From the NCBI RefSeq assembly GCF_001010945.1, contig NZ_LBHB01000001.1, forward strand, positions 62,001 through 126,000: 64,000 bases of DNA, given 5' to 3'. The notes below the pieces were generated by a model. It saw only the letters and a list, made by a program, of their open reading frames with translations, was not told the origin of the DNA and ran no database searches. How positions within the stretch are numbered: the stretch's first letter is position 1; the number at the start of each line of letters is the position of its first letter. Both the position numbers and the translations under genes were made by a program. This stretch comes from Aurantiacibacter luteus. GTDB lineage: Bacteria; Pseudomonadota; Alphaproteobacteria; Sphingomonadales; Sphingomonadaceae. Below, piece after piece: positions 16,869 through 26,988 of the stretch.

Positions 16869-18428
16869 TCAGGCCGAACCCGAAGGCGGAGCAGCGGGAT
16901 CCACCGCTTCCTCGGCGCGCCGCGCAAAAAGCTTGCGATCTTCCGGGCCGAAGCCCTTGTGCCAGATGACGAAGCCGTAGGTGCCGAGGATGAGCGGGAT
17001 GCCGAAAGCGAGCTCGGCCCACTCGGGCAGGCGGATGACCAGCTGGCCCACCAGCACCGCCGCGAGTGCCGCCCAGACCAGCGGCCAACGCCAGTTGTTG
17101 ATGCCCTGCTGGAGGATGCGCGAGAGCAGCACCGACTTGACCACCGAGCTGACCCCCAGCGCCACCATCAGCGCCGCGGCGGCGGCGGCGGCGCGGTAAA
17201 GATCGGCGCGCTCGGGCGTGGCAAAGTCCCAGCGGTCCACCACTTCCATCGCCGCGACCGTCAGCACCACCTGCAGCGCGATGACGCCGATGGAAATCCA
17301 CAGGTTGCGCACCCGGGCGACGTAGACCAGCGCGGCCTCGCTGACGACGGCGGTGGCGGCGACGACCTCTGCCGCCAGCAGGAAGGCGAGTGCGGCGGTG
17401 CCGCCGACGAATTCCGGCCCCGTGAGACCCATGATGCCCTGGCCCGGAATGCCCAGCGCCAGCGCGATGCCCGCCTGCGCGGCGGTGATCCAGAAGCCCA
17501 CCTGGCACACCTGTCTGGCGATGGCGGCAAAGTCGTTCTCGCGCAGGGCCTTCGTGATGACGGGGCCCAGGATCGGCTCGAAGCTGGTCTTGAGCTTCTG
17601 CGGCAGGCTGGCGACCTGCTGGGCGACGTAATAGATGCCCACCGCCGTCGGCCCGGCGTAGATGCCGAGGATCGCGATATCGACGCGCCGCGTGCCCCAT
17701 TCGATCGCATCGGCCATGGCGAGCGGCGTCGCGCGCCAGGTCATGCGCGCGAGCGCGACCGGCCGCACCTGCCAGCCGCGCGGCCAGCCGTAGGTTTTGA
17801 AGAAGGTCCACAACGCCGTCGCCAGACCGGCGTAGATCGAGGCGAGGTAGGCCATGGCAAGGCCCGAGTGCTCGATGAAGGGCACGAACCAGAACACGCC
17901 CGCCAGGATTGAGATCGTCCACGGCTCCACCACCGCGCGGGCGCGCACCGTGGTGGCGATGTCGTAGCGATAGGCCTGCGCGGCGAGCACGATCTCGGTC
18001 AGCGCGTAGCCCGGAATGGCGAGGACCAGCAGCCGGTCGAGCGGGCCGTTCATGCCGTTGGGAAACAGCGGGGCGGGGAAGAACCACAGGATGAGCGCCG
18101 CCAGTACGGACAGCGCCGTCGCCACGAACATGCCGTCGTAGACAAGCGTGGTGGCGCGCCCCTCGGACTTGTGCTCGACGTCGCTCAGACGCTGGGCGAG
18201 GCCGCGCTTCTCGCCGAGCGAACAGAGCAGGGCGACCAGTTCGACCACCACCAGCGCGCTGGCGAAACGGCCGAGATCGTCCGCGCCGTAGAGCCGCCCG
18301 GCGATGAACAGGAACGGCAGCCGCGCGGCGAGCCGCAGCAGGAAGCCGAAGAAGTTGGTGCGACCGCCTTTGGCCAGCGCCTCGATGTCGCCGCCCGGCT
18401 CGCTCGCCGCATCCGTTGCGGTGCTCAA
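16869..18428 (-). CDS. Polysaccharide/oligosaccharide flippase-like membrane protein
   Basis: The 519-aa protein is an integral membrane protein with about 12-14 hydrophobic segments and an arrangement like Wzx/MurJ-type polysaccharide exporters. It opens with NFFGFLLRLAARLPFLFIAGRLYGADDLG and later has GPTAVGIYYVAQQVASLPQKLKTSFEPI. It probably flips lipid-linked sugar across the inner membrane. The best start is a TTG whose last two bases overlap the gpsA stop (TTGA), implying translational coupling; no ATG is found before residue 100. No glycosyltransferase genes are adjacent. The length fits the family. Confidence 0.78.
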   Translation of the reverse strand: MSTATDAASEPGGDIEALAKGGRTNFFGFLLRLAARLPFLFIAGRLYGADDLGRFASALVVVELVALLCSLGEKRGLAQRLSDVEHKSEGRATTLVYDGMFVATALSVLAALILWFFPAPLFPNGMNGPLDRLLVLAIPGYALTEIVLAAQAYRYDIATTVRARAVVEPWTISILAGVFWFVPFIEHSGLAMAYLASIYAGLATALWTFFKTYGWPRGWQVRPVALARMTWRATPLAMADAIEWGTRRVDIAILGIYAGPTAVGIYYVAQQVASLPQKLKTSFEPILGPVITKALRENDFAAIARQVCQVGFWITAAQAGIALALGIPGQGIMGLTGPEFVGGTAALAFLLAAEVVAATAVVSEAALVYVARVRNLWISIGVIALQVVLTVAAMEVVDRWDFATPERADLYRAAAAAAALMVALGVSSVVKSVLLSRILQQGINNWRWPLVWAALAAVLVGQLVIRLPEWAELAFGIPLILGTYGFVIWHKGFGPEDRKLFARRAEEAVDPAAPPSGSA

Positions 18429-19438
18429 ACCGACAGGCCCTCGCGCTTCAGCGGGCGGGCGAGGAGGGCGGCGACCACGTCCTTCGCGCTGGCACCTGCC
18501 AAGAGTTCGTTCACCGCCTCCACGATCGGCATCTGCACGTCCATGTTGGCGGCGATGCGGGCGAGCACCGGCGCGGTGTGCGCGCCTTCTGCGACGGTGC
18601 GCTTGTCGGCCAGCGCTTCGGCCGCGCTCATGCCTTCGCCCAGCGCCTTGCCAAGCGAAAAGTTGCGGCTGGAGGTGGAGGAGCAGGTGAGCACCAGATC
18701 GCCGAGGCCGCACAAGCCGTTCAGCGTCTCCGCCTTGCCGCCGCGCGCCACGCCGAACCGCAGCATCTCGGCAAAGCCGCGGGTGATGAGCGCGTTGCGC
18801 GCGTTCTGGCCGAGGCTCAGGCCCTCGACCACGCCGCAGGCGATGGCGAGCACGTTCTTGACCGCCCCGCCGACCTCCGCCCCCACGACGTCGTCCGAGT
18901 AGTAGGGCCGCAGGGCAGGGCGCGCGACGGCGGGGGCCAGCCGCTCCCACTGTGCCTCGCCGCCGCCGCAGGCGAGGGTGACTGCGCAAGGCAGCCCGGC
19001 GGCGACCTCGTGCGCGAAGGTGGGGCCGGAAAGGACGGCGATAACGCTGCCGGGCGCGGCCTCGTGCGCCACGTCGTGCATCATCCGCCCCGTGCCCGCC
19101 TCGATACCCTTGGAACACAGCACGAGATCGCGCGGAAAATGCGGCATTTTTGCCAGTGTCGCCGCAGTATGCTGCGCGGGGGTAACGATCAGCAGCGCGT
19201 CGCAGTCGGCCATGGAAGCAAGGTCGCCGGTCGCCTCGATGCTGGGGGCGAGCGTGGCGGAGGGCAGGTAGGGCTCGTTCCGGCGCGTGGTGTTGATGGC
19301 CTCGGCAAGGCCGTCCTCCAGCGCCCAGAGGCGCACGGGCCGCCCGTCCGACGCCAGCGCCTGGGCCAGCGCCGTGCCCCAGGCGCCTGCTCCGACCACA
19401 CCAATGATCCGCTCACCCTGAGCTTGTCGAAGGGTCAT
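18425..19438 (-). CDS. gpsA: Glycerol-3-phosphate dehydrogenase (NAD(P)+)
   Basis: The product (337 aa) reduces dihydroxyacetone phosphate to sn-glycerol 3-phosphate for phospholipid synthesis. It has the Rossmann motif [12 protein letters not shown], the block [16 protein letters not shown], and catalytic-Lys segments [15 protein letters not shown] and [14 protein letters not shown]. Residues 2-9 (TLRQAQGE) are coded by a copy of the dispersed GAGCTTGTCGAAG-type element, so the N-terminus is an in-frame remnant of a repeat. The ATG overlaps the tsaD stop (ATGA), and the gene overlaps the flippase start at its other end, giving a three-gene operon. Confidence 0.95.
   Translation of the reverse strand: MTLRQAQGERIIGVVGAGAWGTALAQALASDGRPVRLWALEDGLAEAINTTRRNEPYLPSATLAPSIEATGDLASMADCDALLIVTPAQHTAATLAKMPHFPRDLVLCSKGIEAGTGRMMHDVAHEAAPGSVIAVLSGPTFAHEVAAGLPCAVTLACGGGEAQWERLAPAVARPALRPYYSDDVVGAEVGGAVKNVLAIACGVVEGLSLGQNARNALITRGFAEMLRFGVARGGKAETLNGLCGLGDLVLTCSSTSSRNFSLGKALGEGMSAAEALADKRTVAEGAHTAPVLARIAANMDVQMPIVEAVNELLAGASAKDVVAALLARPLKREGLSV
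19416..19434. repeat. REP-like dispersed palindromic element inside gpsA start
   Basis: CCCTGAGCTTGTCGAAGGG is present here as an imperfect palindrome. A close copy and an inverted relative occur at 41236-41254 and 41321-41340. In sphingomonads this element is common between genes; here it lies within the first codons of gpsA. Confidence 0.8.
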
Positions 19439-20472
19439 GCCTTTACTCCCGCGCCGCGCGCCGGTTCGGCATCGGGATCGAGCGGCCAGCGCGGGCGCGC
19501 CTGGAAATCGAGCGGGTCCGCCGGGAAACACGCGGCGAGGCGCTCGACGCCGGCCCAGGCGATCATCGCGGCGTTGTCCGTGCACAGCGGCAGCGGCGGG
19601 GCGGTGAAGGGCAGGGCGAACTCGGCGGCGAGGCCTTCCAGCCCGGCGCGCACCGTGCGGTTGGCCGCCACGCCGCCCGCGACGACCAGCGCAGTCACCT
19701 CGCCCATCTCGGCAAGCGCGCGGCGCGTGCGGTCGAGGATGCAGTCGAGCGCGGCCTGCTGGAAGCTGGCGGCGAGGTCGGCATCGGAATACTGCCCGCT
19801 CTCCTTGGCCCGCAGCACGGCGCTCTTGAGACCGGCGAAGCTGAAATGCGGCTCGGGCCGGCCCTTCAGCGGACGCGGCAGCGGCACGGCCTTGGGATTG
19901 CCCTCCAGCGCCAGCTTTTCCACTGCCGGTCCGCCGGGGTAGCCGAGCCCCAAAATCTTGGCGGTCTTGTCGAAAGCCTCGCCCAGCGCATCGTCGATGG
20001 TGGTGGCGAGGCGGCGATACTTGCCCACGCCTTCCACGCGCAAGATCTGGCAGTGCCCGCCGCTCACCAGCAGCAGGGCGTAGGGGTATGCGAGCGAGGC
20101 ATCGGCCAGTCGCGGCGAGAGCGCGTGGCCTTCGAGGTGATTGATGGCGAACAGCGGCCTGTCGCTCGCCATCGCCAGCGCCTTGGCACTGACGAGGCCG
20201 ACCATCACCCCGCCGATGAGGCCCGGTCCGGCGGTGGCGGCCACCGCGTCGCAATCCGCAAGGGTCACGCCCGCCTCGTCCAGCACCCGCGCGATCAGCG
20301 GGGCGAGGCGCTCGGCATGGGCGCGCGCGGCGATCTCCGGCACCACGCCGCCGTAGGGCGCGTGCTCGGCTTCCTGGCTGGCGATGGCCTGGGCGAGGAT
20401 GACGCGCCCGTCCGTCACCAGCGCGGCCGCCGTCTCGTCGCAGCTGCTTTCGATGCCGAGAACCAGGGTCAT
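19435..20472 (-). CDS. tsaD: tRNA N6-adenosine threonylcarbamoyltransferase
   Basis: The protein (345 aa) transfers threonylcarbamoyl to A37 of ANN-decoding tRNAs, together with TsaB/TsaE. It has the Kae1/TsaD signatures [10 protein letters not shown], the metal-binding pair in NHLEGHAL (His112 and His116), VSGGHCQI, and the C-terminal VAGGVAANR. Length and order match bacterial TsaD. The ATG at 20472 is 43 nt from the divergent hemC start. Its stop overlaps gpsA, matching the frequent tsaD-gpsA pairing in this class. Confidence 0.96.
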   Translation of the reverse strand: MTLVLGIESSCDETAAALVTDGRVILAQAIASQEAEHAPYGGVVPEIAARAHAERLAPLIARVLDEAGVTLADCDAVAATAGPGLIGGVMVGLVSAKALAMASDRPLFAINHLEGHALSPRLADASLAYPYALLLVSGGHCQILRVEGVGKYRRLATTIDDALGEAFDKTAKILGLGYPGGPAVEKLALEGNPKAVPLPRPLKGRPEPHFSFAGLKSAVLRAKESGQYSDADLAASFQQAALDCILDRTRRALAEMGEVTALVVAGGVAANRTVRAGLEGLAAEFALPFTAPPLPLCTDNAAMIAWAGVERLAACFPADPLDFQARPRWPLDPDAEPARGAGVKA

Positions 20473-20515
20473 GCCGCTTGCCTTAGCGTGTCGGGCCGCT
20501 AGGGCAAGCGCACCC

Positions 20516-21448
20516 ATGCCCGATGCCCCCCTCCTCAAGCTCGGAACCCGCCGTTCGCCGCTGGCGATGGCGCAGGCCGAGGAAGCGCGCGCGCGGCTGT
20601 GCGCGGCGCACGGCTGGCCGGACAGCGCGGTGGAACTGGTCCCCGTCATCGCCAGCGGCGACAAGGTGCAGGACCGCGCGCTGGCCGAGATCGGCGGCAA
20701 GGCGCTGTGGACCAAGGAGCTCGACCAGTGGCTGGCGGACGGCACGATCGATGCCGCGGTCCACTCGCTGAAGGACGTGGAGACGGTGCGGCCCGATAGC
20801 CTTGCCATCGCCGCCGTGCTGCCGCGCGCCGACAAGCGCGACCGGCTGGTGGGCGCATCGTCCATCGCCGGGCTGCCGCAGGGCGCGGTGGTGGGCACCA
20901 GCGCGCCCAGGCGCGCCGCGCAGCTGCTCCACGCCCGACCCGATTGCACGGTCGTGACATTCCGCGGCAATGTCGCCACCCGCCTCGCCAAGTTGCAGGC
21001 GGGAGAGGCGGACGCGACCTTCCTCGCCGCCGCGGGGCTGGAGCGGCTGGGCCGCTCCGACGTGGGCCACGCGCTGGATCCCGCCGACTGGCTGCCCGCG
21101 CCTGCGCAAGGGGCCATCGCCATCGAGTGCCGCGCCTTCGACGAGCGGGCGCGAGACCTGCTGGCCGCCATCGACCATGCCCCCAGTCGCGCCGAGGTCA
21201 TGGCGGAGCGCGCTCTGCTGCTGGCGCTCGGCGGCAACTGCCATTCGCCCATCGCCGTGCTTTGCGATCTCGACGGCGACGCGCTTGCCATGCGTGCCGC
21301 CCTGTTCAGCCCCGCCGGGCAGGAGCGGATCGACGGGGAGGCGCGCTTCGCTGCCGGCGATACCGAAGCGCCCGCTCGGCTCGCCGCCGACCTTCTCGCC
21401 CGCGCGCCAACCGGCATCGCCGCCTTTTTCGCCGGGCCGCCGAAGTGA
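20516..21448 (+). CDS. hemC: Porphobilinogen deaminase (hydroxymethylbilane synthase)
   Basis: The product (310 aa) polymerises four porphobilinogens to hydroxymethylbilane. Visible features are [13 protein letters not shown] at the N-terminus, [21 protein letters not shown] and [21 protein letters not shown] follows, and the dipyrromethane-cofactor cysteine Cys242 lies in [10 protein letters not shown]. The ATG is the only good start after the divergent tsaD. hemD starts 7 nt after its stop, so the two are co-transcribed as in most bacteria. Confidence 0.96.
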   Translation: MPDAPLLKLGTRRSPLAMAQAEEARARLCAAHGWPDSAVELVPVIASGDKVQDRALAEIGGKALWTKELDQWLADGTIDAAVHSLKDVETVRPDSLAIAAVLPRADKRDRLVGASSIAGLPQGAVVGTSAPRRAAQLLHARPDCTVVTFRGNVATRLAKLQAGEADATFLAAAGLERLGRSDVGHALDPADWLPAPAQGAIAIECRAFDERARDLLAAIDHAPSRAEVMAERALLLALGGNCHSPIAVLCDLDGDALAMRAALFSPAGQERIDGEARFAAGDTEAPARLAADLLARAPTGIAAFFAGPPK

Positions 21449-21455
21449 GCCCGGC

Positions 21456-22127
21456 GTGATCTTCGCCATCCGCCCGGAACCCGGCCTGCAGGCGACGCTG
21501 CAACGCGGGCGCGACATGGGTCTTGCCGTACTCGGGCGGCCATTGTTCGAGGTGGTGCCGCTGCGCTGGACCCCGCCGCCCGCCGATCGGTTCGACGCGC
21601 TGCTGATCGGCAGCGCCAACGCCGTGCGCCACGCGGGCTCGGCGCTGGAGGCCTTCGTCCACCTGCCCGTGCACGCAGTGGGCGAGGCGACGGCCGATGC
21701 GGCGCGCGAGGCGGGCCTGACCGTCGCCCACGTCGGTACCGGCGGATTGCAGCAGGTGGTGACCGCGGAGAAGGGGGATAAGCGCTTCCTTCGCCTCGCC
21801 GGGGCCGAGCACGTGGCGCTCAAGCACCCCAGGCGCATCGCCATCACCGTCCGCGAGGTTTACGACGTGCGCGCGCTGCCGATCACCGGCAGCGACGAGG
21901 TTTCCCTGCGGGTCGGCGATCCAATCGTCCTGCTCCACTCCGCCGCCGCCGCGGCGCATTTCGCCAGCGAGTGCGATCGCCGCGGACTCGACCGGGGTCG
22001 CATAGCGCTCGCATGCATCGGGCCGCGCGTCGCCGCCGCCGCCGGCAAGGGGTGGAAGGCCTGTCGCAGCGCTCCACAGCCCGACGATGCGGCGCTGCTT
22101 TCCCTAGCCGAAAACATGTGCCATTAA
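21456..22127 (+). CDS. hemD: Uroporphyrinogen-III synthase
   Basis: The product (223 aa, GTG start) sits directly behind hemC and has the loose HemD pattern: IRPEPG near the start, [43 protein letters not shown] and [10 protein letters not shown]. HemD proteins diverge strongly, so the call leans on position, length and these blocks. It would close and rearrange hydroxymethylbilane to uroporphyrinogen III. A frame extension upstream into hemC is antisense-free but out of context. Confidence 0.88.
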   Translation: MIFAIRPEPGLQATLQRGRDMGLAVLGRPLFEVVPLRWTPPPADRFDALLIGSANAVRHAGSALEAFVHLPVHAVGEATADAAREAGLTVAHVGTGGLQQVVTAEKGDKRFLRLAGAEHVALKHPRRIAITVREVYDVRALPITGSDEVSLRVGDPIVLLHSAAAAAHFASECDRRGLDRGRIALACIGPRVAAAAGKGWKACRSAPQPDDAALLSLAENMCH

Positions 22128-22188
22128 TGCTACGCGCCTGAAGGGAGAGGATAAGGGATCGCCTCCTCCACGGGTGCGAAGGACGGAT

Positions 22189-23103
22189 ATGGACCAAGGC
22201 CACGATTTCCGGCCCGCCACCTTGCGCCAGGGCAGGCCGGGGGTGCGACCGGTGCTTTACGGCGTGATTGCCGCGTTTTTGCTGGGCGCGCTGGCGATGT
22301 GGGCGCTTGCCCGCAGCGATGCGCTCGGCGGCCTGCTGACCGTGCGCGCAGATGCACCGGTAGCCGCCACCACCACTGCTACCGATGAGCCCCTGCCGCT
22401 GGCCGCCGGCGACCTGGCCGAGCCCGCGCCCACGCCGTCCGCCTCTTCCGTCGCCGCGCAAACGCGCCAGGCGGTGGCGGACGTGGCGCAGCAACAGGGC
22501 GGCATCGACGCGCGCGTGGCCGCGCTGGAGCAGCGGCTGACCCGGCTCGATATCCAGGCACAGAACGCCTCCTCCAACACCGCGCGGGCCGAGGCGCTGT
22601 TCATCGCCTTTGCCGCGCGCCGCGTGATCGAGCGGGGCGAACCGCTCGACTACCTCGCCGACCAGCTGCGCCTGCGCTTCGGCGAGGATCGTCCGCGCGC
22701 GGTGCAGACCATCATCGACGCCTCGCGCGATCCGGTCACGCTCGACCAGCTGCTGGCCCGGTTCGAGGGGCTGGCTCCGCAGCTAGACGACGCGCCTGAG
22801 GGGGAGGACGTCTTCACCCGGCTCGGCCGCGAAATCTCGGAAATCTTCATCGTCCGCCGCGAGACCACCGCCTCGCCGGTCGCGCAGCGCCGGATCGAGC
22901 GCGCGCGCAGCTTCCTCGAAGCCGGGCGGCTGGAACCCGCGGTCTCGGAAGTGCGGCAACTGCCCAATTCGGCCGCGGCGCTCGACTGGATCGCCGATGC
23001 CGAACGCTATGCAGCGGCGCAGCGGGCGCTGGAAACGCTGGAGACCGTGGCCGTGCGCGACCCGCGCGAGCTGCGCGATGGGCGCGGCGAACCGATCGAC
23101 TAA
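22189..23103 (+). CDS. Mitofilin/HemX-like single-pass membrane protein
   Basis: The 304-residue protein has one membrane helix (VLYGVIAAFLLGALAMWALA, about residues 23-42) and a Pro/Ala/Thr linker. A short coiled coil (VAALEQRLTRLDIQAQ) follows, then a helical C-terminal domain (SFLEAGRLEPAVSEVRQLPNSAAALDWIADAERYAAAQRALETL). The latter resembles the mitofilin signature of alphaproteobacterial proteins located after hemC-hemD. It is probably periplasmic-facing and involved in inner-membrane organisation; a direct role in heme synthesis is not shown. RBS GAAGGA precedes the ATG. Confidence 0.75.
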   Translation: MDQGHDFRPATLRQGRPGVRPVLYGVIAAFLLGALAMWALARSDALGGLLTVRADAPVAATTTATDEPLPLAAGDLAEPAPTPSASSVAAQTRQAVADVAQQQGGIDARVAALEQRLTRLDIQAQNASSNTARAEALFIAFAARRVIERGEPLDYLADQLRLRFGEDRPRAVQTIIDASRDPVTLDQLLARFEGLAPQLDDAPEGEDVFTRLGREISEIFIVRRETTASPVAQRRIERARSFLEAGRLEPAVSEVRQLPNSAAALDWIADAERYAAAQRALETLETVAVRDPRELRDGRGEPID

Positions 23104-23106
23104 ATC

Positions 23107-24348
23107 CTAGCCGCGCAGCAGCTCGGGCAAGTCGCCGCTCATCCCGCGCGCCTCGTCCATGAACCAGCGCTTCAGGGCAGGCATCCGCTGGACCCCGGCC
23201 ATGCCGAGGCGGCGCACCATGCTCGGCGCCTTGCCGGGAATGCCGAACAGGCGGGTGAGCCCGTCGGTCGCCAGCGCGACCATGAAGGCATCGAGCCCGC
23301 GCCATTTCTCGTACCGCGCGAGCAGCTGCGCATCGCCCGGCTCGAGCCCGATCCGCGCTCCCTCGGCGATGACCTCCACCAGCGCACCCACGTCGCGCAG
23401 GCCCAGGTTCAGGCCCTGGCCGGCAATGGGGTGAATACCGTGCGCGGCATCGCCCACCAGCGCCAACCGTTGCCCGACAATCCTGGCCGTGTGGTGGAAG
23501 CCGAGCGGATAGGAACTGCGCGGGCCGTTCAATTCGACCTTGCCGAACACGCCGTGCATCCGCTTCTCGACCTCGGCGAGGAAGGCGCGGTCCGAAAGCT
23601 TGAGTGTGCCCGCCGCGTCCTTCTCGTCCACCGTCCACACCAGCGCCGAGCGATGGCGGCCCTCCGCGTCATCTAGCAGGGGCAGCAGCGCGAAGGGCCC
23701 GGTGGGGTAGAATATCTCCCAGGCCACGCCCTCGTGTGCGCGTTCGTGCGTCAGCCCGGAGATGATGGCGCGGTGACTGTAGTCCCACTTGGCGATGGGA
23801 ATTGCCGCATCCTCGCGCGTGGGCGAGCCGCGCCCTTCCGCGCCGACCATCAGCGCGGCTTCCAGCACCTGGCCCTCGGCCAGCGTCGCGGAAACTTGGT
23901 GCTCGCCGCGAAGGCGCTCCACGATCTCGGCGCGCGGATGCCAGGCGATAAGCGGCTCGTCCCTGGCCGCCTCGAACAGCGCGAGGCGCAGTGTGCGATT
24001 GGCGAACATCCGGCCCAGAGTGTCTTTTTGGGGCGTTCCTTCGTGCGGTTCGGGCACGAAGTCGATGCGGCCGGGCCTCATCGCGTCGCTGACGGCAATG
24101 CTCTCGATCGGGCAGCCATGCGGTTCGAGCGCATCGGCAAGGCCGATGTTGGTGAACAGGTTCCAGCTGGCGGTGGAGATGGCCGAAGCGCGGCCGTCGA
24201 AGCCCTCGGCGGTGAGATCGGCCGGGTCGGCGCGGTCGACGACGTGGCTCGACAAACCCTTCTTCGCCGCTGCCAGCGCCAGCGTCATGCCGACGAGCCC
24301 GCCGCCGAGGATGAGGAGATCGCGCCGGGGATTTGCCTTGTCGGTCAT
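23107..24348 (-). CDS. UbiH/UbiF-family FAD-dependent hydroxylase
   Basis: The product (413 aa) is a flavoprotein monooxygenase of the ubiquinone-hydroxylase type. It has a dinucleotide-binding start LLILGGGLVGMTLALAAAKKG, the middle block LMVGAEGRGSPTRE, and the second FAD motif LVGDAAHGIHPIAGQGLNLGLRD. It most likely hydroxylates the ring of a ubiquinone precursor (UbiH, UbiF or the alphaproteobacterial UbiL); which position cannot be decided here. The ATG at 24348 is 27 nt from the divergent dsbD start region. It is convergent with the mitofilin-like gene, 3 nt apart. Confidence 0.85.
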   Translation of the reverse strand: MTDKANPRRDLLILGGGLVGMTLALAAAKKGLSSHVVDRADPADLTAEGFDGRASAISTASWNLFTNIGLADALEPHGCPIESIAVSDAMRPGRIDFVPEPHEGTPQKDTLGRMFANRTLRLALFEAARDEPLIAWHPRAEIVERLRGEHQVSATLAEGQVLEAALMVGAEGRGSPTREDAAIPIAKWDYSHRAIISGLTHERAHEGVAWEIFYPTGPFALLPLLDDAEGRHRSALVWTVDEKDAAGTLKLSDRAFLAEVEKRMHGVFGKVELNGPRSSYPLGFHHTARIVGQRLALVGDAAHGIHPIAGQGLNLGLRDVGALVEVIAEGARIGLEPGDAQLLARYEKWRGLDAFMVALATDGLTRLFGIPGKAPSMVRRLGMAGVQRMPALKRWFMDEARGMSGDLPELLRG

Positions 24349-24375
24349 GTTCCCAGCACCTAGGTGCAGCGCGAT

Positions 24376-26394
24376 ATGCAGGCAAGCCTGACCTTGATGC
24401 GGTACCTGCTCGCGGCGCTGCTGTTGTGGGCCCATCTGCTGTTTGTCATGCCTGCCGACGCGCAGGCGCCGCTACAGGCCAATCGCATCGCCGCCGACCT
24501 CGTCGCCGAGCACGCTCCCGTACCGGGCGAGACTCTCACCGTGGCGCTCCGCTTCCGCCCGCAGGAGGGCTGGCACGGTTACTGGTCGAACCCGGGGGAG
24601 GCAGGTCTCGGCATGACGCTCGATTGGCGCCTGCCGCCGGGCTGGCGGGCGGGCGAGCCGCAATATCCCGTGCCCGAGCTCCTCTGGCTGTTCGACATCG
24701 CCAACCACGCCTACGAGCGCGACTATGCCGTGCTGGTGCCGCTGGAGGTGCCTGAAGGTGCGATGCCGGGCGCGCCGGTCACGCTCGATGCGCAGTGGCT
24801 CGCCTGTTCGGACCAGCTCTGCGTACCCGAGCGCGCCACGCTCACCCTGCGCTATCCGCAGGCCTCGCCCGCATTTGCCGCGCAGTTCGATGCCGACCGC
24901 GCCGCCATCCCGCCGCCGCTCGAGAGCCGGGCGCGCTTCGCCTTCTCCCCGGACCGTCTGCGCCTCGCCATCCCGCTTCCGGCGGCAATGACCATCGGCG
25001 ATCCGCACGTCTTCATCGCCCAGCAAAACCTCGTCGACTATGGCGCGGTGCAGACCTATTCCCGCGAGGGCGACCTGCTGGTGGCCGAGATCCCGCGTGG
25101 CGGCCTGCGGGAGGAAGCAAGCCTGGTCGGCGGCATCCTCGCGTTCGGCAACGGCGAGGGCGTGCGGTTCGAAGCGGTGGCGGGCGATGTACCGACCGGC
25201 GGCCGCCCGCTGCGCGGCGAGGGCAGCGATGCGCCGCTGTGGCTGCTCCTTGGCGGCGCATTGCTCGGCGGCTTGTTGCTCAACCTCATGCCGTGCGTCT
25301 TTCCCATCCTCAGCCTCAAGGCGCTGACGCTGGCCCGCGTGGGGGAAAGCGAGGCCAAGGCCCGGGCCGAGGGCGTGGCCTATACCGCGGGCGTGGTGCT
25401 CGCCTGCACGGCGCTGGGCGCGATCATGCTGCTGCTGCGCGGTGCGGGCGAGCAGGTGGGCTGGGCCTTCCAGCTGCAACAGCCGCTGGTCGTCGCCGCG
25501 TTGCTGGTGCTGGCCGTGCTCGTGACCGCCAATCTCGCCGGGCTGTTCGAGCTGCCGATGCTGCCGATCCGCAGCGGGGGCCGGATGAGCGCCTTTGCCA
25601 CCGGCCTTCTCGCCGCCGTCGTGGCGACGCCGTGCACCGGCCCCTTCATGGCCGCCGCGATGGGCGCCGCGCTGCTCCTTCCCGCGCCGGAAGCCATGCT
25701 GCTGTTCGCCGCGCTGGGGCTGGGGCTGGCGCTGCCGTTCCTGCTGCTCGGGTTCGTGCCGCCGCTGCGGCGCCTGCTTCCGAGACCGGGCGCATGGATG
25801 GAGCGATTCCGCCGCATCATGGCCGTGCCGATGGGGCTGACCGCACTCGCGCTCGTGTGGCTGGCATGGCGGCTCGGCGGCCTGCATTTCGCCTTTGCCG
25901 CGCTGGCGCTGGGCGTGCTGCTGGTGACGCTGTTCGTGGCCTGGCGCTGGGACAACTTGCCGGTGGCGGCCATCGCCGGGGCGGTCGCACTCTACTTTGT
26001 CGCCTCGCTGCCTTTCCGCGCAGAGGAGCAGGCCGCTGCCGCCGAGGCGAGCCTGCTTGACCCGGTACCCTTCAGCGAGACCGCGCTGGCCGAGGCGCGC
26101 GCGTCGGGTCGACCGGTCTTCCTGTGGTTCACCGCTGACTGGTGCGTCACCTGCAAGGTCAACGAGCGCGTGGCCATCGAGCGCGAGGATACCCGCGCGG
26201 CCTTCGCGGCGGCGGGCGTTACCGCCGTACGCGGCGACTGGACGCGCGCGGACCCGGCCATCACCCGCTTCCTCGAAGCGCAGGGCGCGGCGGGCGTGCC
26301 GCTCTACCTGTGGTATCCGGCAGGCGGCGGCACGCCCGAACAGCTGCCGCAGATCCTGACCCCGGCCATGCTGGCACAGCGCGCCGCGCGCTAG
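24376..26394 (+). CDS. dsbD: Thiol:disulfide interchange protein DsbD
   Basis: The 672-aa protein passes electrons from cytoplasmic thioredoxin to periplasmic disulfide partners. It has a signal peptide (ending PADAQA), an N-terminal DsbD-alpha-like domain with CSDQLC, and a polytopic core with the paired motifs NLMPCVFPIL and VATPCTGPFM. The C-terminal thioredoxin domain has WCVTC (ADWCVTCKVNE). All six redox cysteines of the family are visible. The start is chosen at the ATG at 24376; the next ATG (24397) would also leave a complete signal peptide. The 3' end overlaps the next minus-strand gene by 4 nt. Confidence 0.92.
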   Translation: MQASLTLMRYLLAALLLWAHLLFVMPADAQAPLQANRIAADLVAEHAPVPGETLTVALRFRPQEGWHGYWSNPGEAGLGMTLDWRLPPGWRAGEPQYPVPELLWLFDIANHAYERDYAVLVPLEVPEGAMPGAPVTLDAQWLACSDQLCVPERATLTLRYPQASPAFAAQFDADRAAIPPPLESRARFAFSPDRLRLAIPLPAAMTIGDPHVFIAQQNLVDYGAVQTYSREGDLLVAEIPRGGLREEASLVGGILAFGNGEGVRFEAVAGDVPTGGRPLRGEGSDAPLWLLLGGALLGGLLLNLMPCVFPILSLKALTLARVGESEAKARAEGVAYTAGVVLACTALGAIMLLLRGAGEQVGWAFQLQQPLVVAALLVLAVLVTANLAGLFELPMLPIRSGGRMSAFATGLLAAVVATPCTGPFMAAAMGAALLLPAPEAMLLFAALGLGLALPFLLLGFVPPLRRLLPRPGAWMERFRRIMAVPMGLTALALVWLAWRLGGLHFAFAALALGVLLVTLFVAWRWDNLPVAAIAGAVALYFVASLPFRAEEQAAAAEASLLDPVPFSETALAEARASGRPVFLWFTADWCVTCKVNERVAIEREDTRAAFAAAGVTAVRGDWTRADPAITRFLEAQGAAGVPLYLWYPAGGGTPEQLPQILTPAMLAQRAAR

Positions 26395-26987
26395 GGCGTC
26401 GTCGTCGGGCCCGGCGCCGGGGTCGGGCTGGGGGTGGCTTCGGGAGCGGGCATCCGCGCCTGTCCGCCCGAGCGGCACCAGTCGAGGAACTCGCCCGGCA
26501 TCCGACTGCCCCTGATCTCCAGCATTCCGTGGCCCGGCAGCGTCGCGTCGATGTCGCGCGTGCCCTCGAACACCTCGGTCATGGGATCGTCCGAGGGAAG
26601 CCTCGCCTCCCACCGCCATTCCCCGTCATGCAGCGCCGCGTCGGCGAGGAAGCGGCTGATCATGCCGTTGCCCACGAAGGGGAACAGCGCGCTCTGGCCG
26701 GGAAAGGTCTCGGCATGGCGCACGATCACCAGCTCGGTCGGCGAAGCGTCCAGCTTGCATTCCAGCGAGAGCCACGGCGCCGCGCCCGCGTTGCCGAAGT
26801 CGATGCCCTGTCCGTCCGAGGCGACGCGCCAGCGCGCCATCGACGTATCCGGCGCCGGCTCTGCCGTCCCCTCGTGCACGCGCACGTCTTCCAGCGCCAT
26901 GCGGCTCGGCTCGGGCGCGGGCTGGGCAGGCTCGCTGCCGCAGGCGGCCAGCGCCAGCAACGCCGGCAGGGCGAATGCGCGGATCAC
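26391..26987 (-). CDS. Lipoprotein of unknown function
   Basis: The product (198 aa) starts with a lipoprotein signal ending LLALAAC, so Cys16 would be lipidated. The rest has WRVASDGQGIDFGN, PWLSLECKLDASPTELVIVRHAETFPGQ and a C-terminal Pro/Thr-rich tail. The middle block recurs in other sphingomonad lipoproteins of unknown role, as far as I recall. It begins 1 nt after the stop of the S10 peptidase gene and is almost certainly co-transcribed with it. No enzymatic motif is seen. Confidence 0.72.
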   Translation of the reverse strand: MIRAFALPALLALAACGSEPAQPAPEPSRMALEDVRVHEGTAEPAPDTSMARWRVASDGQGIDFGNAGAAPWLSLECKLDASPTELVIVRHAETFPGQSALFPFVGNGMISRFLADAALHDGEWRWEARLPSDDPMTEVFEGTRDIDATLPGHGMLEIRGSRMPGEFLDWCRSGGQARMPAPEATPSPTPAPGPTTTP

Positions 26988-26988
26988 G

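Noticed and set aside
24472-26619. 715-codon minus-strand frame opposite dsbD
   Set aside because: Gln/His/Arg-rich antisense frame; dsbD has all redox motifs on the other strand.
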